Source: Shewanella basaltis (lineage in GTDB: Bacteria; Pseudomonadota; Gammaproteobacteria; Enterobacterales; Shewanellaceae). From it: DNA of 64,000 nt. The translations under genes were made by a program, and so were the position numbers. The notes below the pieces were generated by a model. It was not told the origin of the DNA. It saw nothing but the letters and a program-made list of their open reading frames with translations, and searched no databases. The stretch covers positions 48,170 through 112,169 of the forward strand of contig NZ_JAKILA010000016.1 in assembly GCF_023283885.1 (NCBI RefSeq). The letters are read 5' to 3'. This document shows positions 29,196 through 39,400 of the stretch, in pieces (positions within the stretch are counted from its first letter, which is position 1; every line of letters starts with the position of its first letter).

Positions 29196-29546
29196 ATGTC
29201 TGTAAAACAAGTGAATGAATTTATCACATCGTTAGATGTGAGAGCAGATGTTTTGCGCTTTGAAGAAACCATGGCTTTGATCGATGCGCATTACGACTTT
29301 ACCCCAAGTGCTTTTAAAAATGGTGAGCAATTAAATGATGCAGGGCAAAACTCTGGATCTTGTAAAGTGTTTGCGTTTGGGCAAATCCATCAATTAACTA
29401 AGCTGCAAACATTAACCTTATTTGGCGAACACTATCGGGATGTGGTTGCGACACCACAGGGGGATGATCATCAAAATATTCGCCAATTTATGCAACATGG
29501 CTGGGATGGTGTGTTGTTTTCACAATTAGCATTAACGCTTAAGTAA
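29196..29546 (+). CDS. HopJ family protein
   Basis: A 116-residue cytoplasmic protein of the HopJ family, recognised by FNGEQLNDAGQN-like FKNGEQLNDAGQNSGSCKVF and the end NIRQFMQHGWDGVLF. Some plant pathogens inject relatives through type III secretion, but the family is common in free-living bacteria without such systems, and none is present here. The function is unknown and the effector name should not be taken literally. The ATG follows agggtaacgatt. Confidence 0.87.
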   Translation: MSVKQVNEFITSLDVRADVLRFEETMALIDAHYDFTPSAFKNGEQLNDAGQNSGSCKVFAFGQIHQLTKLQTLTLFGEHYRDVVATPQGDDHQNIRQFMQHGWDGVLFSQLALTLK

Positions 29547-29634
29547 TACCATTGCGCAAATCAGCCATAGGTGTGATTAAATCTCTAAGCCTGATGTTTT
29601 ATGTTGGCAAGCACAAATTGACAGGAACTATTAT

Positions 29635-30108
29635 ATGAAGCGCTATTTACTGCCTTTTACGGTACTGAGTACTTTACTGCTGTGCTCTTCTGGTGTGAGT
29701 GTTGCTAAAGACCATGAGTCTAAAGATCAAAGTAAGCATCAATCTGACAAACATGAAAAAAAACATAAATCTGATAATGACAATAACGATCAGGTTTATT
29801 TTAACAACGATCGCCAAGTCATTATTAATAACTACTATTACACCAAGGGTAATGCAAAGAGCTGCCCACCCGGATTAGCAAAGAAAAACAATGGCTGTAA
29901 AGCGCCTGGAAAAGTAAAAAAATGGCGTAAAGGTCAGCCTTTACCTTCTGATGTAATTTATTATGATGTGCAACCAGAGCTGATCGTGCAATTAGGTCGT
30001 ATACCTGAAGGGCAAAAAATTGTCCGAGTAGGGGCCGATTTGCTATTAATTAGCATAGGTACTGGTATGGTGATTGACGCAATCCAAGACCTAAATGATA
30101 TCTTTTAA
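29635..30108 (+). CDS. Exported RcnB/CigR-like protein
   Basis: A 157-residue protein with a signal peptide (ending SVA-KD). A highly charged His/Lys/Asp-rich stretch follows (HESKDQSKHQSDKHEKKHK). A domain with CPPGLAKKNNGCKAPG and then KWRKGQPLPSDVIYYDV matches RcnB/CigR-type periplasmic proteins. The C-terminus (GADLLLISIGTGMVIDAIQD) is the usual hydrophobic end. RcnB itself helps nickel/cobalt homeostasis, and the charged stretch could bind metal, but no metal exporter is adjacent. A good AGGA ribosome site is present. Confidence 0.75.
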   Translation: MKRYLLPFTVLSTLLLCSSGVSVAKDHESKDQSKHQSDKHEKKHKSDNDNNDQVYFNNDRQVIINNYYYTKGNAKSCPPGLAKKNNGCKAPGKVKKWRKGQPLPSDVIYYDVQPELIVQLGRIPEGQKIVRVGADLLLISIGTGMVIDAIQDLNDIF

Positions 30109-30457
30109 GATTAAGTCATTAACTTGAATGGGCTAGGTTTGACCCAATAAGCATGCCCTCATTTGTGAAGGGCTGCGAGTCATCGAGTCTATTTAACTTT
30201 CCAATAAGATTAGCAGCATCAACTATTTTATCTACTGTGTTTTTATTGTGTTTATGCCACAGCGAATCACCTATTAGCAATAACTCGAAAATATGTTGGG
30301 GTTAAAATGATGCGCTGTGGCAGAGCTCTCAAATAATTCATTTGGTTGATATCTCCCGCAACTGTTGTGATTAACTCAACGACTTTGCGCGAAAAACTAT
30401 CAAATAATCATGTTCATCCATACACTAAGATTAGCTTAACTATCGTGAGTGGTATTG
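30109..30457. other. Intergenic region with one spaced inverted repeat
   Basis: This 349-base AT-rich gap holds a perfect 10-base inverted repeat, TGCCACAGCG (30255-30264) and CGCTGTGGCA (30313-30322), with a 48-base spacer. Otherwise I see only the likely promoter of the CoA-transferase gene. Confidence 0.4.
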
Positions 30458-31744
30458 ATGAAACCCATTATTTGTCATACAGCATTAGAGGCTATTTCGT
30501 TAATTAAAAGTGGTGAAACCCTGTGGACTCATTCTATGGGCGCGACGCCACAATTACTGCTTGATGCGCTGGCTCAACATGCACTAACACGGTCAAATTT
30601 GACCTTATTGCAATTGCATACCGAGCATGCGGAGTCGTTAAGTCACCCTAGTTTAAAAAATCATCTTCGCCATCGTTGTTATTTTGGTGGCGCGCCAACT
30701 CGAAAATTATTGCAGCAAGGTGAAGCAGACTATGTACCGATTTTTTTGTCTGAAGTGCCTAAGTTGTTTCGCTCTGGCGAGCAAAAAATCGATACCGCTA
30801 TTATCCAAGTGTCGCCGCCAGACAAGCATGGTATTTGTTCTTTAGGGATCTCGGTTGAGGCGACACTCGCAGCTTGCCAGGTTGCGGATAAAATTATTGC
30901 ACACATTAATCCTATGATGCCCCGCACCCATGGTGATGGTTTTATTCATTACAACAACTTGACCGCCGTGTTTGAGCAGAGTAAGGCATTACCGCAACAT
31001 GTTATTGATTCAAGTGATAAAACGAGCCAGGCAATTGGCCGCCATGTGGCCACTTTAGTGCGCGATGGCGATTGTTTACAAATGGGCATTGGGGCTATTC
31101 CTGACGCGGTATTATCGTGTTTATGCGGGCATAAAAATCTGGGTGTACATACCGAGTTATTTTCTGATGGTGTATTAAATCTAGTGGAGTTAGGTGCTAT
31201 CAATAATAGTCGTAAAAAGGTCCATCCAGGTAAAACGGTTACGGGTTTTGCGCTTGGCAGCCAACGACTCTATGACTTTGTCGATGACAATCCGTCAGTG
31301 ATTTTTATGGACATTGAACAGGTCAATGACACCGCGATTATTCGTAAAAACCCCAATGTCATGTCTATCAATTCTGCACTGCAAGTGGATATTTCAGGGC
31401 AGGTTTGTGCCGATTCTATTGGTACTCAGATTTACTCTGGTGTGGGCGGACAAATGGATTTTATTCGTGGTGCTGGGTTGTCCGAAGGTGGGCGCTCGGT
31501 CATTGCGCTACCGAGTACAGCGTTGAATGGCACTGTTTCTAGAATTGCCACAGTATTATCACCAGGGGCGGGAGTGGTGACGACTCGTGCTCATGTTCAC
31601 TATATCGTTACAGAATATGGTTGTGCGTATTTACGTGGTAAGTCTTTAAAAGAACGTGCCCGTGCTCTGATTGATATTGCTCATCCTAAATTTAGAGAAC
31701 AGCTTTGCCAAGAAACCTTTGAAATGTGGCGACTTCAGTTGTAG
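30458..31744 (+). CDS. Acetyl-CoA hydrolase/CoA-transferase family enzyme
   Basis: A 428-residue enzyme of the Cat1/4-hydroxybutyrate CoA-transferase family, which moves CoA between short-chain acids such as acetate, butyrate or propionate. Visible marks are VSPPDKHGICSLGISVEATL, the HTELFSDGVLNLVELGAINN block with the catalytic Glu region, GVGGQMDFIRGAGLSEGG, and the C-terminal IVTEYGCAYLRGKSLKERA. The ATG at 30458 is preferred. A GTG at 30449 is in frame. The exact acid substrate cannot be read. It stands alone. Confidence 0.88.
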   Translation: MKPIICHTALEAISLIKSGETLWTHSMGATPQLLLDALAQHALTRSNLTLLQLHTEHAESLSHPSLKNHLRHRCYFGGAPTRKLLQQGEADYVPIFLSEVPKLFRSGEQKIDTAIIQVSPPDKHGICSLGISVEATLAACQVADKIIAHINPMMPRTHGDGFIHYNNLTAVFEQSKALPQHVIDSSDKTSQAIGRHVATLVRDGDCLQMGIGAIPDAVLSCLCGHKNLGVHTELFSDGVLNLVELGAINNSRKKVHPGKTVTGFALGSQRLYDFVDDNPSVIFMDIEQVNDTAIIRKNPNVMSINSALQVDISGQVCADSIGTQIYSGVGGQMDFIRGAGLSEGGRSVIALPSTALNGTVSRIATVLSPGAGVVTTRAHVHYIVTEYGCAYLRGKSLKERARALIDIAHPKFREQLCQETFEMWRLQL

Positions 31745-32084
31745 TGCTTGAGGTGATGTGAATAAGTGTATAGGTGGACTTGTGCAGCCCGCCTGTTGAT
31801 TTATTCGCAGCATGCAGGCTTTATGACGAGGCGTTCTGTTTTCATTGCGACTGACTTACCCACAATAAAAATAACCCAGTTTGGTATCATTTTATTTACA
31901 ATGTAAAAATTTTTGTAAACCTTTGTATACATTTGGTGGTTTTATTTCAGTAATTCTCTTGGTTGGTGTCACTGATAAAGTTAAAGATATTCGCTACACT
32001 GCGCGACTCTGAGCCTGTTGCGATAAGCGAGTGCTAGAGCAAAAGAGCCTAACTACTGGTTATGTCATTAAAGGATACACTTGC
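31745..32084. other. Intergenic region upstream of the YitT gene
   Basis: This 340-base gap is very AT-rich around 31890-31940, with a 13-base palindrome TTTACAATGTAAA near 31896 and nearby GTAAAC and GTATAC variants that might bind a regulator. No family of operator fits well enough to name. Confidence 0.35.
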
Positions 32085-32735
32085 ATGCAATTCCCAACAC
32101 ACCGATTTTACGAAGACATTATGGCTTTGTTTTGTGCCGGTGTGATGGTGTCTTTAGGGGTTACGCTCTACAACAGTAATCAGTTGATCACTGGCGGTAC
32201 AGCTGGCATTGCAATTATTGGTATGCACCTGTCATCGTTAAGTTTTGGGATGTTATTTTTTTTAGTCAATGTGCCTTTTTATTATATTGCATGGACCAAG
32301 CTTTCTAGGCGATTTACCATTAACACCTTTATTTCGGTTTCTATTATCTCGGTAATGACAGATTACATGCCGATGGTTATCCATATCGACAATGTACACC
32401 CACTTTTTGCAGCAACCGTTGGCGGAATGTTAATTGGCGTTGGTATGCTGATTATGTTTAGGCACAAATCGAGTCTTGGCGGTTTAGGTATTTTGGCGCT
32501 TTACTTGCAAAATAAGTATGCGATCCGTGCGGGTAATTTTGGTTTGTTAATCGACACCATCATTTTAAGTGCTTCGTTATTCATGTTTCCCGTTGAGATA
32601 GTATTTTTGTCGGTAATGGGTGCAGCTATGCTCAATGTATTGATTGCGATAAACCACAAACCAGGCCGTTATCAAGCGTATGTTGAGGCTCAACCTAAAG
32701 AAAACGCTTTGGTTTACAAACAAGGTAATGTGTAA
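32085..32735 (+). CDS. YitT family membrane protein
   Basis: A 216-residue inner-membrane protein with about five helices, of the YitT/DUF161 group (ITGGTAGIAIIGMHLSS, then FRHKSSLGGLGILALYLQNK). It is one-domain and shorter than Bacillus YitT because the C-terminal DUF2179 domain is missing, which is usual in gammaproteobacteria. Function is unknown. The ATG at 32085 with AAGGAT upstream is chosen over the earlier in-frame start at 32031. Confidence 0.82.
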   Translation: MQFPTHRFYEDIMALFCAGVMVSLGVTLYNSNQLITGGTAGIAIIGMHLSSLSFGMLFFLVNVPFYYIAWTKLSRRFTINTFISVSIISVMTDYMPMVIHIDNVHPLFAATVGGMLIGVGMLIMFRHKSSLGGLGILALYLQNKYAIRAGNFGLLIDTIILSASLFMFPVEIVFLSVMGAAMLNVLIAINHKPGRYQAYVEAQPKENALVYKQGNV

Positions 32736-32953
32736 CTTTATTACGTTGTAAACTTATTTACCTGCTGAAATAGCACACTAGGTCAGTTGGTGGTAAGCGA
32801 GTGATAAAGACAAGGTTGCGTTTTTTATATCGCCATCTCCCCCTAGATCTAGTTAACCATTTTACCTAAAGTCTATGTTATAGTTGGTAAAAATGTTAAA
32901 AATCTCCTCTTATAACAATCAGACAGTTAAACTGTCCCTGGAGCATTAGCCGT

Positions 32954-33490
32954 ATGCACAGCGTTAAAGGTTCACGTCAAACTGGTTTTACCCTTATTGA
33001 GTTAGTGGTCGTTATCATTATTTTAGGTGTGTTGGCCGTAGTGGTGGCACCTAAATTTATCAATTTAAAAACCGATGCCAATATTGCCGCAATCAAAGGC
33101 GCTGTAGGGTCAATAAAAACTGCAGTGACATTATTTAAAACTAAAACCTTAGCCTCTGGTAATGCCATGACAGACACAGTGGAGTTTTCGGGTGTTAAAG
33201 GCAGCAATTATCAACCCTGGGCTGCTGCGGCTAATACTAGTGGCAGTGGTTTTAATGCCGGTTACACAACACCTTCTGAAATCTTTGAGGGTGCAGGTAT
33301 AGATATGACTGAATGGGCTTATCGCATCTATGTATCAAATGGCAGTTATGCCGTAGCCGCTGCACCGCGTGCAGCACTTAATGTTGCACAGCCAACTTCT
33401 GCGCAAGTTATCGCAACCAATTGTTATTTTCAGTACCACTGGAAAAGTGCAGGAGAGCCAGAGATAACAACAGTAACTAGCGGATGTTAG
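32954..33490 (+). CDS. Orphan type IV pilin-like protein
   Basis: A 178-residue prepilin. A short leader ends in Gly before FTLIELVVVIIILGVLAVVV, the classic processing site and N-terminal helix with Glu5. The globular part ends in a Cys pair (NCYFQYHWKS ... TSGC) that could form the D-loop disulfide. It resembles MSHA-type pilins, but no assembly genes lie nearby, so it must use a pilus or type II machinery encoded elsewhere. The ATG follows ggagcattagccgt. Confidence 0.88.
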   Translation: MHSVKGSRQTGFTLIELVVVIIILGVLAVVVAPKFINLKTDANIAAIKGAVGSIKTAVTLFKTKTLASGNAMTDTVEFSGVKGSNYQPWAAAANTSGSGFNAGYTTPSEIFEGAGIDMTEWAYRIYVSNGSYAVAAAPRAALNVAQPTSAQVIATNCYFQYHWKSAGEPEITTVTSGC

Positions 33491-33579
33491 TTGTTTTGCT
33501 GTATCACTAAGTGAGCTTGTGACAAGGCCAACATTTAGAGTAGATACCTTAGCGTTGGCCATAAATATAAGGATGTTTT

Positions 33580-33948
33580 ATGATAGATTTTAACAATAAA
33601 GGCTTTTTTAAACTTAAACAAAACACTGATTTTGCAGAAAAAGTAACTGATTTACTGTTAGATGATGAGCACATCGTCGACTCGTATAAAACCATGCGTG
33701 ATGGTGTTGTTTTTACCAATAAACGGATCATTGCGGTGAATGTTCAAGGTATTACGGGCAGTAAAAAAGATTTTACCTCTTTGCCTTACAAAAATATTGT
33801 GGCTTATTCGATTGAAACATCAGGCACGTTTGACCTTGATTCTGAATTAGAAATCTATTTCTCGGCCATCGGCAAAGTGAAATTTGAGTTTACGGGTAAA
33901 TCGTCAATGTTAGAAATATCAAAAATAATATCGGGCTACTTACTATAA
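33580..33948 (+). CDS. PH domain protein (bPH_1, YozJ-like)
   Basis: A 122-residue soluble protein with a single bacterial PH domain: a helical start, VFTNKRIIAVNVQGITGSKKDFTSLP, then IVAYSIETSGTFDLDSELEI and a closing helix. The family name rests on fold similarity, and the biological role is not known. An AAGGAT ribosome site supports the start. It is independent of its neighbours. Confidence 0.82.
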   Translation: MIDFNNKGFFKLKQNTDFAEKVTDLLLDDEHIVDSYKTMRDGVVFTNKRIIAVNVQGITGSKKDFTSLPYKNIVAYSIETSGTFDLDSELEIYFSAIGKVKFEFTGKSSMLEISKIISGYLL

Positions 33949-34033
33949 GCGCAATTGTTGCCATTATGGTGAGCTTACCTAGATTTACCTAGATGTAACA
34001 AACCGCTGCGGTTCAAATACCCTAAACATTAGG

Positions 34034-34051
34034 CATTTGCGGCCGCAAATG
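34034..34051. other. 18-bp perfect palindrome
   Basis: CATTTGCGGCCGCAAATG reads the same on both strands and sits 8 bases before inverted-repeat element C. It could be a protein-binding site or a remnant of a mobile element. No gene start is close enough to make it a clear operator. Confidence 0.5.
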
Positions 34052-34058
34052 GTGTAAA

Positions 34059-34256
34059 TAACCTGAGCTCGGGATAATAAATGCCTTTCAAACAGTCCTT
34101 TGCCCTGCTCACTGCGTTGAATCGACTTACAATAGGCTAGCTATTGACGCGTCAATTCGCCTTGTTAGCAGAACAAATGACAAGCTTGAAAGTGAGAATG
34201 GGTAACATGTTGATTTTAAATAGTATAAGTTCATCCCTTATCCCGAGCTCAGGTTA
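34059..34256. repeat. Inverted-repeat element C (198 bp, MITE-like)
   Basis: It is bounded by perfect 19-base inverted repeats, TAACCTGAGCTCGGGATAA at the left and its complement at the right. The interior has no open frame and includes smaller palindromes (AATAGCTAGC-like near 34130 and ACGCGT near 34147). Ends and size suggest a small non-autonomous element. A second copy is not seen in this window, although a related palindrome occurs at 53341. Confidence 0.75.
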
Positions 34257-34337
34257 AATAGCATTGTTCATTCGATTAACACACCAACAAGGTTTATGAT
34301 TTGAACGTCTCAATGATGAAGTAGATGAGGTCATATC

Positions 34338-34760
34338 ATGATAATAGCTTGTCCACATTGCTCGACTTTAAATCGGGTGCCAGATGAACGTCTTGAACAA
34401 CAACCAACTTGTGGAAAATGTAAACAGCCGGTGTTTGTGGGGGAACCCGTTGAACTCACTGCAGCTAATTTTGCCCACCATGCTAATAAATCTGAATTGC
34501 CATTAGTTGTCGACTTTTGGGCCAGTTGGTGCGGTCCGTGTAAAAGCTTTGCACCTGTGTTTACCCAAGCGGCTAAAAAGTGGGAGCCACGATTTCGCTT
34601 TGGTAAGCTCAATACCGAAGAGCAACAAGCTTTGGCCGCGCAGTTTAATATTCGCTCTATTCCAACCTTAATGGCATTTAAACAAGGTAAAGTGATTGCA
34701 CAGCAGTCTGGCGCGATGCCTGCATTGTCGTTTAATCAATGGTTAGCGTCGCTGAAATAG
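34338..34760 (+). CDS. trxC: Thioredoxin 2 (TrxC)
   Basis: A 140-residue disulfide reductase with the TrxC layout. An N-terminal zinc finger carries two CxxC pairs (CPHCSTLNRVP and CGKCKQP), then a thioredoxin domain with the active site WCGPCK and cis-Pro loop (RSIPTLM). In E. coli trxC is under OxyR control; no OxyR site was recognised here. The ATG at 34338 follows GAGGTC. Confidence 0.95.
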   Translation: MIIACPHCSTLNRVPDERLEQQPTCGKCKQPVFVGEPVELTAANFAHHANKSELPLVVDFWASWCGPCKSFAPVFTQAAKKWEPRFRFGKLNTEEQQALAAQFNIRSIPTLMAFKQGKVIAQQSGAMPALSFNQWLASLK

Positions 34761-34988
34761 CACTACATTTTTTAACGAGGCACAGAGCTAATTGTAAAAA
34801 CGCGATAATATATCGCGTTTTTTAATGCGTAGTGCCACTAAGAATTGAATTTACATAACCTACGAGTCTCACAAGCATTGCTGGTTTTAGCCTTACGGTT
34901 ATTAATAATCGAATGGGTTATTGTTTTTTTACGTAAAAGCCGTTATTCGTGATAATTTATTTTAACTCAACATCATAATGGAATATGA

Positions 34989-35747
34989 ATGCGTAATTTA
35001 CTTGTCGTTTTACTACTCACCTTAACCGGGTGTGCAAGCCAGCCAGAACCTTTCAGTGTGGTGATTGATCCACTCTTAGCAAACACAATTGTTTATCGTG
35101 GTGAAATCAACGCCGATAATGTCGCCTCTTTTGAACAACTAATCACTAACAGCCCAACACCCATAGAATCGCTAATCATTAACAGCGGTGGCGGTGAAGT
35201 ATTCGCAGGCATTCGATTTGGTGAGCTGGTATATCAATACCAGTTAAAGGTGATAGTAGACAAAATTTGTGCATCATCTTGTGCTAATTATATTGCTACA
35301 GCCAGTAATGATGTCACGGTTAGAGAAGGCGGCCTATTAGGTTGGCATGGCGGTGCATTACAACCGATTTATCTCCCGAATTTTAATAACCAAAGTACTA
35401 ACAAGAGGTTGCGCAAAGATGAGAATGACTTCTTGACTAGATGGCGTCAAAAAGAGCTCGATTTTTTCAACAAGGTAAAGGTGAATCAGATTGTGACTGT
35501 GATAGGCATGATGCCGGGGTTGCACGATAAAAGAGACGCGCAGTTATTCAGTTATGATCAGAAAACCTTAAAACAATTAGGCTTACACATTGCCTATGAA
35601 GGTGAGCAAGCAACCCACTCAGCATCTGGTGAGTACGTAGTGCAAATATTTAGTTTATCGCCTGAGGTATTGGACTTGTTGTTAATGCAGCATAGTAAGA
35701 TTTTAGAACAAGAAAAACTTGGCTTGTTATCACAAGGGATTTTATAA
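34989..35747 (+). CDS. ClpP/crotonase-fold lipoprotein, putative envelope serine protease
   Basis: A 252-residue lipoprotein (lipobox LTGC) with a ClpP/SppA-like fold of the COG3904 kind. Marks are the strand and oxyanion loop SLIINSGGGEVFAGIRFGE and the likely nucleophile loop KICASSCANYIATAS, followed by the Gly-rich LLGWHGGAL. Such proteins may cut membrane-bound peptides, but activity is unproved. The ribosome site is weak (ggaat). It ends 2 bases before the DUF3465 gene, so the two are translationally linked. Confidence 0.75.
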   Translation: MRNLLVVLLLTLTGCASQPEPFSVVIDPLLANTIVYRGEINADNVASFEQLITNSPTPIESLIINSGGGEVFAGIRFGELVYQYQLKVIVDKICASSCANYIATASNDVTVREGGLLGWHGGALQPIYLPNFNNQSTNKRLRKDENDFLTRWRQKELDFFNKVKVNQIVTVIGMMPGLHDKRDAQLFSYDQKTLKQLGLHIAYEGEQATHSASGEYVVQIFSLSPEVLDLLLMQHSKILEQEKLGLLSQGIL

Positions 35748-35749
35748 TC

Positions 35750-36208
35750 ATGAAAAAAATACTGCTCATTGGCTTACTCGGCATTGCGTTATTTGGCTAT
35801 TTAGCCAAAAACGTTCAAACCACGCAAATTGTACAAAACGTTTTCGCGGCTGGTGCCAGTAATAGTGCAAGTGCCAGTAATAGCGCCTTACAAAATGCCA
35901 TTGATAATCAACAGAGTAATGTTCAGGTTGCTGGGGCTGGTGAGGTGATAAAAGTGCTTGGTGACGATCTAAAAGGCAGTCGTCACCAACGATTTATTGT
36001 AAAAATAGCCAGTGGCGGCACCTTACTTGTTGCCCACAATATCGATTTAGCCCCACGCATAAATGGCCTTAATGTTGGCGATACTGTCGAGTTTTACGGT
36101 GTGTATGAGTTTAATAACAAAGGCGGGGTTATCCACTGGACTCACCACGACCCACGCGGACAACATATCGGCGGCTGGCTCAAACACAATGGCAGCACTT
36201 ATCAATAA
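35750..36208 (+). CDS. DUF3465 family exported protein
   Basis: A 152-residue protein with an N-terminal membrane or signal helix (KKILLIGLLGIALFGYLAK). A low-complexity Ala/Ser/Asn stretch follows (GASNSASASNSA), then the DUF3465 domain: GSRHQRFIVKIASGGTLLVA, then GLNVGDTVEFYGVYEFN and GGVIHWTHHDPRGQH. The domain is OB-like and found in many gammaproteobacteria; its function is unknown. It has no ribosome site of its own and depends on the gene before it. Confidence 0.82.
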   Translation: MKKILLIGLLGIALFGYLAKNVQTTQIVQNVFAAGASNSASASNSALQNAIDNQQSNVQVAGAGEVIKVLGDDLKGSRHQRFIVKIASGGTLLVAHNIDLAPRINGLNVGDTVEFYGVYEFNNKGGVIHWTHHDPRGQHIGGWLKHNGSTYQ

Positions 36209-36290
36209 ACCGCAGCTTTAATCGTATCCATACAAGTCAACGTCTTAGGGCAACAATCTGGTTGAATGATCCATAAGAGGTGCCTTGTGC

Positions 36291-36342
36291 TAAGCGATTT
36301 TTCTTACGCAATCTCTGATCAATTATCCTGATTGGTATTAAT
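36291..36342. repeat. Short dispersed repeat copy 2 joined to a MITE-B-like end
   Basis: TAAGCGATTTTTCTTACGCA and the following ATCTCTGATCA match 19774-19805. They are followed by GATTGGTATTAA, which equals the outer right end of element B. This may be the remaining end of a decayed element. Confidence 0.5.
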
Positions 36343-36364
36343 CCAAACGACGTTTGGACATAAA

Positions 36365-36398
36365 AAAGAGTAACCATGATGACTCAAGGTTACTCTTT
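36365..36398. terminator. Rho-independent terminator between DUF3465 and metH
   Basis: A perfect 11-base stem (AAAGAGTAACC / GGTTACTCTTT) with a 12-base loop. A-rich DNA on its left gives T-runs on the minus strand, so it can end convergent metH transcription as well as the plus-strand unit. Confidence 0.82.
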
Positions 36399-36463
36399 AT
36401 TTAAATCACTCTCTATTTGGGAGGATTCTTTATTCAGAGGCACTCTTTACTCTGGAGCACTCT

Positions 36464-39400
36464 CTACTCAGGATCATAGTCCAGCACTGGGGCGAGCCAC
36501 TTTTCGGCTTCTGCTAAGCTCATGCCTTTACGCTTAGCGTAGTCTTCTACCTGATCTTTACCGATGTTGGTCACACCAAAGTAGCGTGATTTAGGGTGGG
36601 CAAAGTACCAGCCAGATACCGCAGCAGTTGGGTACATGGCAAAGCTTTCGGTGATGTTTAAATCGATGGTTTCATCGGGTTTGAGCAAATCCCATAGCAA
36701 GCCTTTTTCGGTATGATCTGGGCATGCTGGGTAACCCGGTGCTGGGCGTATACCTTTGTAACGTTCACGAATTAACGCTTCGTTATCTAACTCTTCATCT
36801 GCAGCGTAACCCCAAAATTCTTTACGAACACGTTCGTGCATACGTTCGGCAAACGCTTCGGCTAAACGGTCTGCTAAACATTTGAGCATAATGGCATTGT
36901 AGTCGTCGTGATTAGCTTCAAAGCGCGCTACGTGCTCGTCAATACCATGGCCTGCGGTAACCGCAAAGCCGCCCATGTAGTCGGCAACGCCGCTGTCTTT
37001 TGGCGCAACAAAGTCAGCTAGACAAAAGTTGTCGTTACCTACTCGTTCAAGTTGCATACGCAAATGGTGAGTGGTCATTTCAACTGTGGTGCGGCTTTCG
37101 TCGGTGTACAGCTCAATGTCGTCATGATTAACCGTATTGGCAGGGAATAGCCCAATCACGCCTTTGGCGGTTAACCATTTCTCTTTGATGATGGTCTCAA
37201 GCATGGCTTTACCGTCGGCAAACAGTTTGCGTGCTTCTTCGCCTACGATGTTGTCGTTTAAAATTTCAGGGTAATGGCCGTGTAGTTCCCAGCTTCTAAA
37301 GAAGGGTGTCCAGTCGATACGCTCTACTAAGTCTTCTAACGGATAGTCATCAAACACCTGACGACCTAACACATTAGGCGTAAATGGGGTGTAACTTTCC
37401 CAGTCGTGTTTGCAGCGGTTTTCGCGTGCCGCTTCAATCGATACGATGGTTTTACGCTTGGTTTGCGACAGGCGTTTTTCACGCATGATGTCGTATTCTG
37501 CGTAGGTTTCGTCAATGGTGGCTTGGCGAGTTTCATTGTTAACTAACTTTGACACCATTGGTACTGCACGCGAGGCATCGGCAATGTAAATGGCGCCATG
37601 GGGATAGTGCGGGGCAATTTTCACTGCGGTGTGAATTTTAGAGCAAGTTGCCCCGCCAATAATGGCTGGTATGGTTAGGCCTTCGCGGTGGAAGGTTTTT
37701 ACGTTGTGCACCATTTCATCTAGGCTTGGCGTAATCAGCCCAGACATTCCAATAATGTCGATATTGTGCTCTTTTACCGCCTCGAGAATTTTCTCAACCG
37801 ACACCATCACGCCCAAATCGAATACTTCAAAACCATTACAGGCCAGCACAACGCCAACAATGTTTTTACCAATGTCGTGCACATCGCCTTTTACGGTCAC
37901 CATTAAGATTTTACCGTTAGATTGACCTTCGACCTTTTCAAGTTCAATAAACGGATTGAGATAAGCCACGGCCTTTTTCATCACCCGGGCAGATTTAACC
38001 ACCTGGGGTAAAAACATTTTACCTGCGCCAAATAAGTCGCCCACCACGTTCATGCCATCCATTAATGGCCCTTCGATGACATCGAGTGGGCGGGTGGCTT
38101 CAAGACGCGCAGCTTCGGTGTCTTCGTCGATAAATTCGGTAATGCCTTTAACCAGCGCATGAGACAGGCGCTCTTTAACGGGCCAACTGCGCCATGCTAA
38201 GTCTTCTTTTTTGGCCACTTGCGAGCCGTCGCCACGATATTGCTCGGCAATGTCGAGTAACTGCTCGGTGTTGCTTGAGTCTGCTACTGGGCAAGGCAGA
38301 TTAAGTACCACATTTTCGACTTTGTCTTTTAGCTCTTTATCGATGTCATCATAAATCGCTAACTGGCCGGCGTTAACAATCCCCATGTCCATACCGGCTT
38401 GAATCGCATGGTATAAAAACACTGCGTGAATGGCTTCACGTACTGGGTTATTGCCCCGGAACGAGAATGACACGTTAGACACACCGCCTGAAATCATTGC
38501 ATGTGGCAAAGTGGCTTTGATGTCTTTTATGGATTCAATAAAGTCGACAGCATAGTTGTCGTGTTCATCAATGCCGGTGGCGATAGCAAAAATGTTCGGG
38601 TCGAAAATAATGTCTTCTGGGGCAAAACCGACTACATCCACCAAAATGCGATAAGCGCGGGTACAAATTTCGGTTTTGCGGGCGCGAGTGTCAGCCTGGC
38701 CTTGCTCGTCAAACGCCATTACAATCGCCGCAGCGCCATAACGTTTCACTAAGGTGGCTTGTTTAATAAACGCTTCTTCGCCTTCTTTCATCGAGATTGA
38801 GTTAACAATCGACTTGCCTTGTACGCATTTAAGGCCTGCTTCAATGACGTCCCATTTAGATGAGTCGATCATGATAGGCACGCGTGAAATGTCTGGTTCA
38901 GAGGCAATTAAGTTTAAAAACTTGGTCATTGACGCGGCGCCATCTAGCATGCCTTCGTCCATGTTGACGTCGATGATTTGTGCGCCGTTTTCAACTTGCT
39001 CACGCACCACATCGAGTGCTTCTTCAAATTTTTCTTCTTTGATTAAGCGTAAAAATTTAGCTGAGCCAGTGACGTTAGCGCGCTCACCGACGTTCACAAA
39101 TAATGAGTCTTTGTCGATGGTTAATGGCTCTAACCCTGATAAACGACAGGCAACGGGGATCTCCGGTAATGCACGCGGTGCATGGCGTAATACCGCCTCA
39201 CGGATGGCGCTAATATGTGTTGGCGTGCTACCACAACAGCCGCCGACAATATTAAGCATGCCTGCTTCTGCCCATTGAATAATGACCTCGGCCATTTCTT
39301 CTGGGGTTTCATCATAACCACCAAATTCGTTGGGTAGGCCCGCATTAGGGTGGGCAGACACATAACATTCGGCAATGCGTGATAACTCTTCTACGTAAGG

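Noticed and set aside
29196..29546. Type III secretion effector
   Set aside because: The HopJ name comes from plant pathogens. There are no type III secretion genes here and the family is common in free-living bacteria.
31890..31940. TyrR box before the YitT gene
   Set aside because: The palindrome TTTACAATGTAAA lacks the TGTAAA-N6-TTTACA spacing of a TyrR box.
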